Of a stretch of DNA of 64,000 nucleotides, positions 18,214 to 26,828 are shown piece after piece. The position numbers and the translations under genes are program-made. The notes under the pieces were generated by a model. It was given only the letters and a program-made list of their open reading frames with translations. It was not told the origin of the DNA and searched no databases. Numbering within the stretch: position 1 is the stretch's first letter; each line of letters starts with the position of its first letter. Origin of the DNA: CAZPHU01 sp964419255 (GTDB lineage Bacteria; Fibrobacterota; Chitinivibrionia; Chitinivibrionales; CAYFVL01); assembly GCA_964419255.1 (NCBI GenBank), contig CAYQOU010000005.1, forward strand, positions 35,761 through 99,760, in the 5' to 3' direction.

Positions 18214-19485
18214 CTAATGCGCCATTGTTATGTGTGCCCGTTTTGTGTACTCCGACAGGGTGGATGGGAAATCGTTCATAGGAATTCGTGCCAGAAGACC
18301 GGCACCTTTTGCTGTCGAGGCGAAAAGTATAAGTGTCTTGCAATCAAAGCTGGATTTTAATGCACGGGCAAGCAGAAACGTTTCTTTCTCCAGCGCGGAG
18401 CGCGAAACAGTTGTGGTTACGTAGCTCACCCGATACATCCCGTTTATCGGACCGACGGCATCCTCCAGTTTTCCGAACCGTTTGACGATAGTGCCGATCT
18501 CAAGTATATCCATACCGAATAACTCTTTCATCTTCTTCTCCGCCTCTCGGGCCTGAGAGTGCATGCCCGCACTCTTATACGCATTTATAAGCCCAAACCA
18601 GGCGTCTATATTGTATTGATTAAAGGAGAGGGCTACCCTATAGAAGTTTATCGTCTTCATGAGATCCATCGCCTCGACTGCAGAATCCACATACATGGTT
18701 GATCGTGCCTTATGTATCGAGCTGACTGGCTCACGCCGGGGAGTCCTGGCACGCTTAGTTTGACTTTTTCCCTTTTTCTGAGTACCTGAAGACGATTTGG
18801 TGCCGCTACTTTTTTTTACCAAAACCGGTCCATCCGAGGCGATTTTAAAATCTTTATTTTGGTCGGCGTAGTACACAAGCGATGCAATAATGCCGAGCAG
18901 CAACACTACAAGCAGCAAACGGAAAACGACTCCGAATTTGCCCGGACCTTTTTTTACAGATGACGGCTGTATCAAGATGGAACCGCTTGGTTTTTTTTCT
19001 GTCGATCTGTGGGTTAAATGATTTGAGTTCTGTTTATGTTCCGGCGGTCTGGTGAAATCGTTTTCTGTCTTCTGCGAGTCCTGTTCAGAGGGTGATTCCG
19101 GCAAAGATTTCCCGGGTTTATCACCCTCGATAGGCACAGGTTCATCGGATATGGCCGCCTGCCGATTGGTGCTGTCGGGTTGGCGATCTTCGAAAGAGTC
19201 ATTTTCCTGCCGCTCAGAAGCCTGCTCTTCTTCCGGTTGGGACGATACAGCCGTTTTTTGCTTCGACTCTTCCTCTATGCGTAGCTGGATGCCCATTTTC
19301 TTTAACCCGGCAATCTCGCGGGCGGCTTGTTCTCTGCTGAGACCATGGGAATAGACGAAAGGTGCATTGTCGATAAGCTGCAGCGCCTGTTGCAGGGAGA
19401 TGGTGGGGTCCCGGGCGATATGCCGTGCCAAAACACTTCGTGCCCTCTTGGGCGGTACATGGGTTATGATAAGATTGTAGCTCAT
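18214..19485 (-). CDS. Membrane-anchored protein with L7/L12-like N-terminal domain and TPR-like C-terminus
   Basis: 423 residues. The first 75 residues (ISLQQALQLIDNAPFVYSHG, then SREQAAREIAGLKKMGIQLR) resemble the C-terminal fold of ribosomal protein L7/L12, in which a conserved AxxLVDxAP helix is followed by an EEA helix and a final strand. A long disordered stretch rich in Glu, Ser, Gln and Pro follows (about 76-175). Then comes one transmembrane helix (FRLLLVVLLLGIIASLVYYA, about 187-207), a basic linker, and a TPR-like pair (FNQYNIDAWFGLINAYKSAG). The topology suggests a cytoplasmic N-terminus and a periplasmic C-terminus. No function is known. No ribosome binding site is evident. Confidence 0.7.
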   Translation of the reverse strand: MSYNLIITHVPPKRARSVLARHIARDPTISLQQALQLIDNAPFVYSHGLSREQAAREIAGLKKMGIQLRIEEESKQKTAVSSQPEEEQASERQENDSFEDRQPDSTNRQAAISDEPVPIEGDKPGKSLPESPSEQDSQKTENDFTRPPEHKQNSNHLTHRSTEKKPSGSILIQPSSVKKGPGKFGVVFRLLLVVLLLGIIASLVYYADQNKDFKIASDGPVLVKKSSGTKSSSGTQKKGKSQTKRARTPRREPVSSIHKARSTMYVDSAVEAMDLMKTINFYRVALSFNQYNIDAWFGLINAYKSAGMHSQAREAEKKMKELFGMDILEIGTIVKRFGKLEDAVGPINGMYRVSYVTTTVSRSALEKETFLLARALKSSFDCKTLILFASTAKGAGLLARIPMNDFPSTLSEYTKRAHITMAH

Positions 19486-19649
19486 GATTTATTATAGATC
19501 AATTGTCTCCAGTTTTTCAATTTATTCCACGACAACACGCATTTCTTGTCTACGGAAAAGATGCAGGCATCTTGACTCCACCATGTGACATAAGTCATAT
19601 TATGGGATTACTTACTTTTGCAAAAGTCATATCGAAAGGGTACATATCC

Positions 19650-19745
19650 ATGGCGAATGTTAAAAAGCACAGAAAAGCAAAGATTGCCAAGCACAAGAGG
19701 AAAAAACGCAGGCGCTTGAATCGTCACAAGAAGCGTAAGGTATAA
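19650..19745 (+). CDS. COX24/AURKAIP1 domain small ribosomal subunit peptide
   Basis: 31 residues starting MANVKKHRKAKIAKHKRKKR and ending RHKKRKV, almost half of it Lys or Arg. This is the AURKAIP1/COX24 motif (KKxxRKKIxKHKRKKRxKxxRHKK), found in mitochondrial mS38 and in short bacterial 30S-associated proteins. GAAAGGG lies about 8 bases before the ATG at 19650. Longer in-frame extensions upstream to 19503 do not look like protein and lack a start signal. A strong terminator follows 61 bases after the stop, so this is a short, probably highly expressed unit. Confidence 0.88.
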   Translation: MANVKKHRKAKIAKHKRKKRRRLNRHKKRKV

Positions 19746-19806
19746 TACACCCAAAGACGCTAAGCATATGCTTTTCCGAAAACGAATTTGTTTATGCCTT
19801 AAGAAG

Positions 19807-19840
19807 AAGGTGTGATCTCAGCGATCACACCTTTATTTTT
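19807..19840 (+). terminator. Intrinsic terminator after the COX24-type gene
   Basis: An 11-bp perfect stem, AAGGTGTGATC (19807-19817) with GATCACACCTT (19823-19833), and a 5-base loop are followed by a T-rich run (TTATTTTT). It ends 20 bases before the RecD2 start. Confidence 0.88.
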
Positions 19841-19860
19841 ATCTCCCCTCAAATCCTTCT

Positions 19861-22065
19861 ATGAACCGGTGCATGATGTCTGAAAACCATCCTCACACCT
19901 TTTCAGAACAGTTTGACGGTATCGTTGTGGATATCAGTTATCGTAATGAAGAAACCGGCTTTGCAGTCGTACGATTACAGAGAGAAGAAGATGATACTGT
20001 CTGTACCTGTGTCGGCTCGATGCCGGCCATCGAACGGGGCGAGTCGATAAGGGTTCGAGGCCAGTGGCAAAATCACAAGCGATTCGGTGTTCAGTTTTCG
20101 CTGGCAGGTTATGAGCTTGTGCGTCCGACAACGATCAAGGGTATAACCATGCTGCTGGGCTCAGGCCTCATCCCCCATATCGGCCCCAACCGTGCCGAAA
20201 AGATTATCGAGACATTCGGGCAGCAAACCCTGATGATCCTGGATAAACATCCCCAAAGGCTTCTGGAAGTCAATGGGATCGGCAAGAAGACCCTGAAAGG
20301 CATTATTCGTGCATGGGAGAAGCAGAGTAAGATTCGGGACCTGATGCTTTTTCTTCATGATTTTGGCATCGGCGTTTCGATGGTAACCAAGATCTATCGC
20401 ACATATGGTCAGCAGTCAAAGGAGATCATCTCCAGAGATCCCTATTCTCTTATTGATGACATATGGGGAATCGGGTTTAAGAAAGCCGACGCCATTGCCC
20501 AGAAACTGGGTGCACGGCATGACTCATATCGCCGGATAAAGGCCGGTATCATTTTTCTTCTCAAGGAAGCTTCTGGAAACGGTCATGTCTATCTGCCGCG
20601 TGATCATATTGTGGAATCCGCAACCGCGCTTCTGGAGGTGAATAAGGAGAAAGTCATCTACTCTCTGGATCATGCTGCCGGGGAAAAAGTAATCATAAAT
20701 GAACATGATCGAATATATCTTAAAGAGTTTTACTATGCGGAGTGTGCGGTTGCATCCACCCTCAGCCGCAGGGCTAAAAAAAGCCCAAACTTTGGTTGCC
20801 TTCCCGAACCGGTACTGGAGCGATGGATAGCGGGCTACAGTGCCAAAACAGGCTGGCAGGGAGATGTCAGGCAGATTGAAGCGGTGAAAAATGCGATACA
20901 GAATCCTCTATTTTTACTCACCGGCGGTCCGGGAACGGGTAAAACAACCACCCTTCAGGTAGTCGTCTCATTTTTCCGGGAAAACAATATCCATGTGGTA
21001 TTAGCTGCGCCCACCGGGCGGGCTGCCCAGAGGATGGGAACTATATCAGGATTAAAGGCTAAGACGATTCATCGTCTTCTGGAATATAATCCTCGAAATA
21101 CTGGTGAGAAGTTTGCCCGCAACGAGAAAAATCCGGTGAAAGCCGATGTGGTGATCATCGATGAATCATCCATGGTCGATTTGATGCTGATGCGTTCGTT
21201 TCTGTCCGCGTTGTCTTTTCAGACCAGACTGATTATGGTGGGCGACAGCAACCAGCTCCCCTCCGTCGGCGCCGGAAATGTATTGAAAGATATGATCGAA
21301 AGCGGACGGATACCGCACGTACGGCTTACCACCATTTTCAGACAGGCTGCAAAAAGCCGAATAGTTACGGCGGCGCATGAGATAATTCATGACATCGTGC
21401 CGAAGTTTTCCAACATGGCAGAGGAGAATTGTTTCTTCATGTCCAGAGATGATCCGCAGGCCAGTCTTGACACGCTCATCGAGATTGCCACCCGACGCAT
21501 CCCCGATCGATACGGCCTTAATCCGCTCAAAGACATACAGATTCTTTCGCCGATGCATAAAGGGATATTGGGAACGCAGAACATAAACAGCATCATGCAA
21601 AACAGCATCAATCTCTCGGAGGATGGGCTGACGCATGGCAGCAGTCGTTTCCTGGTTGGAGATAAGGTGATGCAGATACAGAATAATTATGACACAGGTG
21701 TATTTAATGGGGATGTGGGGTTTATCACCGGTAAGTCCGGTGACGATTCGCTTCTGGTTGATTTTGACGGGAACGTGCTGACTTACGACAGGAAGAATCT
21801 GGATGAGCTTGAGCACGCATATTGCATAAGCATTCATAAGAGTCAGGGAAGCGAGTTTTCGGTCATAATTTTACCTCTGAGCACACAACATTTCGTCATG
21901 CTTCAACGAAATCTTCTGTACACTGCTATAACGAGAGCTCGTCTACTTTGCGTGCTCATTGGCTCACCACGTGCCCTCACACTTGCAGTGCGGAATAAGA
22001 ATGCTGTCAAGCGATTTTCGCATTTGAAGCAGAAAATAATGGATAATATATGTAACAGTTTATGA
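19861..22065 (+). CDS. recD2: RecD2-type 5'-3' DNA helicase
   Basis: 734 residues. An N-terminal OB-like region (about 15-105) is followed by helix-hairpin-helix motifs (IPHIGPNRAEKII, LLEVNGIGKKTL, DIWGIGFKKADAIAQ, about 105-215). The SF1B helicase core has Walker A GGPGTGKTTT (about 360), DExx motif VVIIDESSMVD, and motif III MVGDSNQLPSVGAGNVL. The UvrD-like C-terminal motif is CISIHKSQGSEF, and the end is NLLYTAITRARLLC. No RecB or RecC gene is nearby, as expected for the stand-alone RecD2 family. It probably acts in DNA repair or replication-fork processing in the cytoplasm. The first ATG lacks a ribosome binding site; ATGs at 19873 and 19876 are alternatives. Confidence 0.93.
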   Translation: MNRCMMSENHPHTFSEQFDGIVVDISYRNEETGFAVVRLQREEDDTVCTCVGSMPAIERGESIRVRGQWQNHKRFGVQFSLAGYELVRPTTIKGITMLLGSGLIPHIGPNRAEKIIETFGQQTLMILDKHPQRLLEVNGIGKKTLKGIIRAWEKQSKIRDLMLFLHDFGIGVSMVTKIYRTYGQQSKEIISRDPYSLIDDIWGIGFKKADAIAQKLGARHDSYRRIKAGIIFLLKEASGNGHVYLPRDHIVESATALLEVNKEKVIYSLDHAAGEKVIINEHDRIYLKEFYYAECAVASTLSRRAKKSPNFGCLPEPVLERWIAGYSAKTGWQGDVRQIEAVKNAIQNPLFLLTGGPGTGKTTTLQVVVSFFRENNIHVVLAAPTGRAAQRMGTISGLKAKTIHRLLEYNPRNTGEKFARNEKNPVKADVVIIDESSMVDLMLMRSFLSALSFQTRLIMVGDSNQLPSVGAGNVLKDMIESGRIPHVRLTTIFRQAAKSRIVTAAHEIIHDIVPKFSNMAEENCFFMSRDDPQASLDTLIEIATRRIPDRYGLNPLKDIQILSPMHKGILGTQNINSIMQNSINLSEDGLTHGSSRFLVGDKVMQIQNNYDTGVFNGDVGFITGKSGDDSLLVDFDGNVLTYDRKNLDELEHAYCISIHKSQGSEFSVIILPLSTQHFVMLQRNLLYTAITRARLLCVLIGSPRALTLAVRNKNAVKRFSHLKQKIMDNICNSL

Positions 22066-22105
22066 ATAAACGGGTTTGACGCTGACGCAAAAGGTGTTTT
22101 TTTCT

Positions 22106-22133
22106 TTTACTTTTCTTCCATTAACTATATTAT
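22106..22133 (+). promoter_or_regulatory. Probable promoter of tRNA-Arg
   Basis: TTTACT (22106-22111) and TATTAT (22128-22133) are separated by 16 bases and lie 11 bases before the mature tRNA 5' end. The surroundings are AT-rich (22095-22136). The same promoter would also drive the STAS/PEGA gene directly downstream. Confidence 0.45.
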
Positions 22134-22144
22134 ATTGAAGCAAT

Positions 22145-22218
22145 GCGCCAGTAGCTCAGTTGGATAGAGCGTCGGCCTCCGGAGCCGAAGGTCGCGGGTT
22201 CGAATCCCTCCTGGCGTA
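22145..22218 (+). tRNA. tRNA-Arg (anticodon CCG)
   Basis: The full cloverleaf can be drawn. The acceptor is GCGCCAG/CTGGCGT with a terminal G-U pair, the D stem is GCTC/GAGC, and the anticodon stem is TCGGC/GCCGA with loop CTCCGGA. The T arm is GCGGG-TTCGAAT-CCCTC with one C-U mismatch, and the discriminator is A at 22218. CCA is not encoded. It decodes CGG. Confidence 0.95.
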
Positions 22219-22219
22219 A

Positions 22220-24434
22220 TTGAAAAATCAACCACCTGCATATTTTTCGGAAGCGTCCATCCCTTTCACAAAGGGGGCCACTATCAAATACGATTCGCGT
22301 ACCCATGGTATCTTTGAGGTCATAAAGCCGGTCTTCGAAGAAGATGAACTTCTTGACTCGGGGTTATTGGAGTCTGTAGTTAATTCGATGCTCAAAGAGG
22401 GCAAGCACTATTTCGCCATAGATCTTTCTGATCTTGACTACATCTACTCCGATTCGATGAACAAGTTTCTTGCCATCAATCGAAGTGTAGAGGATGTAAA
22501 CGGATGTTTTTCACTTTTGTCGCCGAATCAGCGGGTAGAGCAGATTCTGGAGCGCGCGGGTATACACAATTTCCTGCCGATCTATCAATCAGACTCCGAT
22601 CTTATCCGCGCCTCTCAGGAGTTTATCCAACAGGCACCGGATGTCGGAGCATCCCCTGATGCGGTCTCCCAGCATTCTGAGTTCGAAGATTTTCGCAACG
22701 AGATAGGCAACAGCATTCAGCTGGATGATGAACCGCCGCAGCCACAGTCTCGAGACAACTACCCGACACCGCCGCAGTCAAACAGGCCACCTGCAGCTCC
22801 TCGGCCTCAACCGCCACAGGGGCAACGTCCGACGCAACAACCACCGCAGGGACAACGCCATCCGCGACCGCAGCAGCCGCCCGTGCCGCAGCAGGGATTT
22901 GCTCCTCAGCAGCAGCGCCCGGGTAGTCCCGGAGCAGGAATGCCACCGCGCAGACCTCAGCCGCAGCAGCGCGGTACCGAATTCGTTCCTCCCAGACAGG
23001 CACCACAAGGGCCCGGCCGCCCGCAGGTGCCACCGCAGGCACGGGGTGAAGGGTATGCACCGCCGCGAAAAGAGACACCTCCGCCTCCACCGCCTCCCCG
23101 CAGGGAGCCGACGCAGGTTCTGGATGACGACCGCCTGAAGAAGACCGATATCCTGGATGATGATGACATTCAGACCAAAAAGTCGTCCCCGGTTGGGGCT
23201 ATCCTGGCGGTGGTGTTTGCTCTTGCCCTTATCGGTGGTGGCGTATACGTCTATCTTACTTTTATGGGTAACGGTGCAAAGTCCGCTGAGCAGACAGCAT
23301 CGGCCGAAAATCCGTCCGCCGAAATGCCGCAAATGTCAACAGAAACCGATTCGGCCGCCGCAGATACTGCACAGGCAGAGGCGGACGCCGAAGAGGAGAA
23401 AGAAGTTGCCAAAGAGGAGACCAAAAGCTCGCCTACCCGCACGGCATCCACCCGACGCAGCAGCCGACCGACTTCCAGACGCTCAACGCCTCGCAGCACA
23501 CCAACACGGTCAACGGCGTCAAGAAACAAAATCGTTATCTCCTCCACCCCCAGCGGTGCATCCGTTGTCGTCGATGGAAAAACCCGGGGAACTACGCCAT
23601 ACACCTGGGATAATCCTTCCGTGTATGGACAGGTACTGGTCAAAGTAGAAAAAGATGGCTATGAGGAAGGTTCCAAACGCATAGAGTATTCAGGGGGCAC
23701 CTCCAGAGAGCATTTCGTTCTCGACGAGGCTGCACCGGAGCCTGAAGCCGAACCAAAATCGGAGTCGCAAATAGCCCGCTCTGAGCCGGCTCCATCGGCT
23801 GCACCCAGCAAACCGCAGCCAGAAAAGCAACAGGTAACGACTCCGCCGCAGCCCAAGCCCGAGACCACACAACAGGCACCGGCTGCCTCGGCATCCACGC
23901 CGCCTTCGTCCAGCACGAACCAGTCGGCCTCGGCATCCANNNNNNNNNNNNNNNNNNNNNNNNNNNNNNNNNNNNNNNNNNNNNNNNNNNNNNNNNNNNN
24001 NNNNNNNNNNNNNNNNNNNNNNNNNNNNNNNNNNNNNNNCGAACCAGTCGGCCTCGGCATCCACGCCGCCTTCGTCCAGCACGAACCAGTCGGCCTCGGC
24101 ATCCACGCCGCCTTCGTCCAGCACGAACCAGTCGGCATCGGCATCCACGTCGCCTTCGTCCAGCCCGAGCCAGTCGGCTTCTGACCCCACGCCTGCCGCT
24201 TCGGCAAGCTCGGGGCAATCATCCGGAGAACCGGGAACGATTTTCATCGCCTCGATTCCTCCCGTGGCGGAAGTCTACATGGACGGAAAAATGATCGGGA
24301 AAACAAATGTTGACAAGCTCAACATAAAATCCGGCACGCACACCATGCGATTTGTCAAGGGTGCAAAAGAGGTCGAGAAGCAGATGACGTTCAAGCCAGG
24401 CGACAACCCTTCGCAGATGGTTCGTATACCGTAG
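22220..24434 (+). CDS. STAS-like, proline-rich, PEGA-domain membrane protein (interrupted by assembly gap)
   Basis: The frame opens with a TTG at 22220, one base after the tRNA-Arg; a TAA at 22217-22219 prevents any earlier start. Residues 20-130 resemble a STAS domain (HYFAIDLSDLDYIYSDSMNK). A long Pro/Gln-rich stretch follows (22720-23110, many PPQ and PQ repeats). A transmembrane helix comes next (VGAILAVVFALALIGGGVYV), then an acidic/Thr-Ser-Arg linker and a first PEGA domain (VISSTPSGASVVVDGKTRGT). After a Pro/Ser repeat tract containing the gap there is a second PEGA domain (FIASIPPVAEVYMDGKMIGK), and the gene ends at TAG 24432-24434. For the frame to join, the true gap length must be a multiple of 3. 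The cytoplasmic STAS and extracytoplasmic PEGA domains suggest a link between envelope and cytoplasmic signalling, which is inference. Confidence 0.8.
23873..24179 (+). repeat. 42-base tandem repeat encoding TNQSASASTPPSSS
   Basis: Units start at about 23873 (degenerate), 23915, 24039, 24081, 24123 and 24165 (degenerate). Each encodes 14 residues (Thr-Asn-Gln-Ser-Ala-Ser-Ala-Ser-Thr-Pro-Pro-Ser-Ser-Ser). The two fully sequenced units after the gap differ by very few bases, which indicates recent expansion. The repeat phase on either side implies a gap of 18 plus a multiple of 42 bases. Confidence 0.9.
23940..24039. other. Assembly gap, 100 N
   Basis: Exactly 100 N lie inside the 42-base tandem repeat. 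The round number is the usual placeholder for unknown length. The reading frame on each side joins only if the real length is divisible by 3. Confidence 0.97.
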
Positions 24435-24474
24435 CAGAGCGTATCAGAAGGTTAGCCTACACTTTTTAGTTTCT

Positions 24475-25911
24475 ATGAAGAAAAAAAACAGCTCGGACCG
24501 GATGAGAAGATTTCCTCTTATCCGGTCTTTTCTTTTTCTATTACTGGCGATCGGATGCTGGCGATTTTTTACGAAGCCGCAACTGTCTGAGAATAACGCC
24601 CCGGCGCAAATAGCCCGGAGACATCAACCGGGTACGGAAACCCTGCAATCAGCCGTCGATTCGGTCGCCAGGGGGAATCAGGTGATCAAAGGTCACCGCG
24701 TCAAATCAGGGGACACGTTCTCCAGCATACTCGCCGGTTTCGGGCTGCCTGGCGAAAATGCAATTGCTTTCTACCGCTCGCTGTCGGATCTCGGGCTCAC
24801 GGGGCTTTTCCCAGGAGATTCGTTTGTAGTTGCCACCGATCAGGATAGCCGCCTTCTCTCCCTTTCCATTCTCAGCAAATTTCGTCATTGGTATCACCTC
24901 AAGCTGGACAGCACCTCGTTTACAGCCCGTAAGCAGCCGCTGCCAACAGTCCGCCACACCTGTGTGGTTAAAGGGAGACTGGAGAGCAGTTTGTCGGAAG
25001 ATCTGTACAGGTACGGTGTTGGGGATGCGCTGGTCGGGAAACTGGCGGAGATCTTTGCCTGGGATATCAATTTTTTTATGGATCCGCGCAAGGGCGATCG
25101 TTTCAAGGTGCTGTTTGAAAAGCTGTACAGGTCGGGTTGTTTCGTCGGCTATGGCAACATTCTTGCCGCCGAATACAGCACTAACAAACGGGATTATCAC
25201 GCGATAGCCATGGAGGATTCTATTGGTCGTCTCAACTATTTTGACGTTGACGGTCGATCGGTACGGAAGAAATTCTTGAAGGCTCCGCTTCGATTCAATC
25301 GCATCTCGTCCGGTTTTACCCATAACCGACGCCACCCGGTGCTCGGCATCGTGCGCCCCCACCTGGGAATCGATTATGCCGCCCCGACCGGCACCCGGGT
25401 CTATGCATCAGCCCGTGGAAGAGTCAGCTTCGCCGGTGCTATAGACGGCTACGGCAACCATGTGCGCATCGCTCATGACGGTGCCTACGAAACCTATTAT
25501 GGCCACCTGCACCGTATCGCTCAGGGTATCCGCACCGGTGTAGAGGTACAGCAGGGCCAGTTGATCGGAACGGTGGGATCGACGGGCCTTTCCACCGGCC
25601 CACATCTGGACTACCGCATGAAACGGGGATCGCAGTTTGTGAATCCGATGTCGATCAGTCTTCCTTCGATGGATGCGGTATCGGAGCAGGATCGTGAACG
25701 GTTTGACCGAATCAAGCATGCATCTCTGACCATCCTGGATCAACGTTTCAAACAGGATGGCTGCTTTGTGGTGACAATCAAAACGCCTCCGACACCCGAA
25801 ATGGTCGAATTTGTACATACATTAAAACCGGAAAATGCCCATGGTGACAGAGAAGAGTCTTCAGAGGATACGAAAAGAAATCATCGACTGCAACCGCGAT
25901 CGGCGCTATAA
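24475..25911 (+). CDS. M23 (LytM) family peptidoglycan endopeptidase
   Basis: 478 residues. A membrane anchor or uncleaved signal (about 12-33, FPLIRSFLFLLLAIGCWRFF) is followed by a LysM/OapA-like segment (about 70-122, VKSGDTFSSILAGFGLPGEN) and a central SH3-like domain. The LytM domain spans about 290-390. Visible active-site parts are His296-x3-Asp300 (HLGIDYAAP), His344 in YYGHLH, and GPHLDYR at 375-381. In the last motif the usual HxH is H-L-D (His377, Asp379), so the third zinc ligand may be Asp. It probably cuts peptide cross-links in the periplasm during growth or division. No ribosome binding site is visible at the ATG. It ends 77 bases inside the next gene. Confidence 0.88.
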   Translation: MKKKNSSDRMRRFPLIRSFLFLLLAIGCWRFFTKPQLSENNAPAQIARRHQPGTETLQSAVDSVARGNQVIKGHRVKSGDTFSSILAGFGLPGENAIAFYRSLSDLGLTGLFPGDSFVVATDQDSRLLSLSILSKFRHWYHLKLDSTSFTARKQPLPTVRHTCVVKGRLESSLSEDLYRYGVGDALVGKLAEIFAWDINFFMDPRKGDRFKVLFEKLYRSGCFVGYGNILAAEYSTNKRDYHAIAMEDSIGRLNYFDVDGRSVRKKFLKAPLRFNRISSGFTHNRRHPVLGIVRPHLGIDYAAPTGTRVYASARGRVSFAGAIDGYGNHVRIAHDGAYETYYGHLHRIAQGIRTGVEVQQGQLIGTVGSTGLSTGPHLDYRMKRGSQFVNPMSISLPSMDAVSEQDRERFDRIKHASLTILDQRFKQDGCFVVTIKTPPTPEMVEFVHTLKPENAHGDREESSEDTKRNHRLQPRSAL

Positions 25912-26254
25912 GCTTCAGGCATATGCCTTTCTGCTCAATGGCCTGGAATATTACCGAACCAGGGTCGGGGAACGCCGCCATTTCACCGGTCAGGAGCTTA
26001 CCAGAGGACTGGTCGAGTTTGCCCAGCTGCAATTCGGCCCATTGGCACATGAGGTGCTCACGGCCTGGGGAGTAATAAAGTCCGATGATTTCGGCCATAT
26101 AACATACAATCTTATTGACATACATCTTATTCGCAGGCAGCCAAGCGACCGCCTGGAAGATTTTTTCGATATCGTGGATTTCAAGCAATATTTTTCATCA
26201 CAGGATTCGTACGATATCGATAAAGAATACATCAAAAGTATAAAAGGGTCTTGA
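25835..26254 (+). CDS. Minf_1886 family protein
   Basis: 139 residues. The family pattern is recognisable: a helix with YKLQAYAFLLNGLEYYRTRV, then RRHFTGQELTRGLVEFAQLQ, FGPLAHEVLTAWGV, and DDFGHITYNLIDIHLIRRQ, ending in an acidic FFDIVDFKQYF. Members are small soluble proteins of unknown function, found in Planctomycetes, Verrucomicrobia, Fibrobacterota and others. It overlaps the end of the M23 gene by 77 bases in another frame, which is long for an overlap. A start at the ATG at 25841 would hardly reduce it. The overlap implies cotranscription with the peptidase. Confidence 0.8.
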   Translation: MPMVTEKSLQRIRKEIIDCNRDRRYKLQAYAFLLNGLEYYRTRVGERRHFTGQELTRGLVEFAQLQFGPLAHEVLTAWGVIKSDDFGHITYNLIDIHLIRRQPSDRLEDFFDIVDFKQYFSSQDSYDIDKEYIKSIKGS

Positions 26255-26279
26255 TTTCGTTTCTCCAAAAAAGTATCTT
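26251..26279 (+). promoter_or_regulatory. Promoter of tRNA-Phe
   Basis: TTGATT (26251-26256) and TATCTT (26274-26279) are separated by exactly 17 bases, 28 bases before the tRNA. The -35 box overlaps the stop codon of the Minf_1886 gene. Confidence 0.6.
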
Positions 26280-26307
26280 AGATGTCTGTTCTTAAAAAAT
26301 TCTGGTC

Positions 26308-26380
26308 GGCGCTTTAGCTCAGTCGGTAGAGCAAGGGACTGAAAATCCCTGTGTCCGCAGTTCGATTCTGCGAGGCGCCA
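26308..26380 (+). tRNA. tRNA-Phe (anticodon GAA)
   Basis: The acceptor is GGCGCTT/AGGCGCC with one T-G pair, the D stem is GCTC/GAGC, and the anticodon stem is GGGAC-type with loop CTGAAAA giving GAA. The T arm is CGCAG-TTCGATT-CTGCG and the discriminator is A. CCA is not encoded (the following bases are CCT). It is flanked by a good promoter and terminator. Confidence 0.96.
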
Positions 26381-26391
26381 CCTTTACAATA

Positions 26392-26423
26392 AGCCCTCGG
26401 GAGCAATTCCGAGGGCTTTTTTT
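26392..26423 (+). terminator. Intrinsic terminator after tRNA-Phe
   Basis: A perfect 9-bp stem, AGCCCTCGG (26392-26400) with CCGAGGGCT (26409-26417), and an 8-base loop are followed by seven T. Confidence 0.95.
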
Positions 26424-26462
26424 GTGTGTATCAGACAAAACCTCCGAACTCCCCCTTCATAG

Positions 26463-26828
26463 GCCGTCGATACTCACCTTATCGGAGGGATCTCCGTAGG
26501 CTTTTCGCATTTCAGTTCGCGATTTAAAAATGTTGAGCTCAAGGATAATATGAGCATTTCCCAGCTTGTTGTGGGCCCCGTCCTCTCCACTCGAAACGGA
26601 AAGAAAGGTTTCAACTTTCTTGTAAAGATACCCCTCTCCTTTCCTGTTATTGATGCCGAGACTGTACTTTTCTTTACACGTATCGGGCTACGCTTAAAAA
26701 GAGTACCCCTGGGAATCTTTGCAGGGTTAAGATATATGCACGTTGACGAGAAGAAGAAGGTGGACGGCAATTACTGGTATGAGGGAGACATTTTCAATCC
26801 AAACCTCACAGTAGAGTGGAATTTTTGA
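26463..26828 (+). pseudogene. Outer-membrane beta-barrel fragment, C-terminal end only
   Basis: The frame is open from just after a TAG (26460-26462) to the TGA at 26826-26828. It encodes alternating amphipathic strands: HLIGGISVGFSHFSSRF, ISQLVVGPVLST, FNFLVKIPLSFPV, VPLGIFAGLRYMHV. It ends in LTVEWNF, with the C-terminal Phe typical of beta-barrel strands recognised by BamA. The barrel pattern starts before the only ATG (26550), so the coding sequence is a truncated 3' end rather than an intact small gene. It lies directly downstream of tRNA-Phe and its terminator, a common place for insertion and gene loss. Confidence 0.55.

Noticed and set aside
22623..24247. Several long minus-strand frames over the STAS/PEGA gene
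   Set aside because: They are shadows of the Pro/Gln-rich and tandem-repeat coding sequence and cross the N gap.
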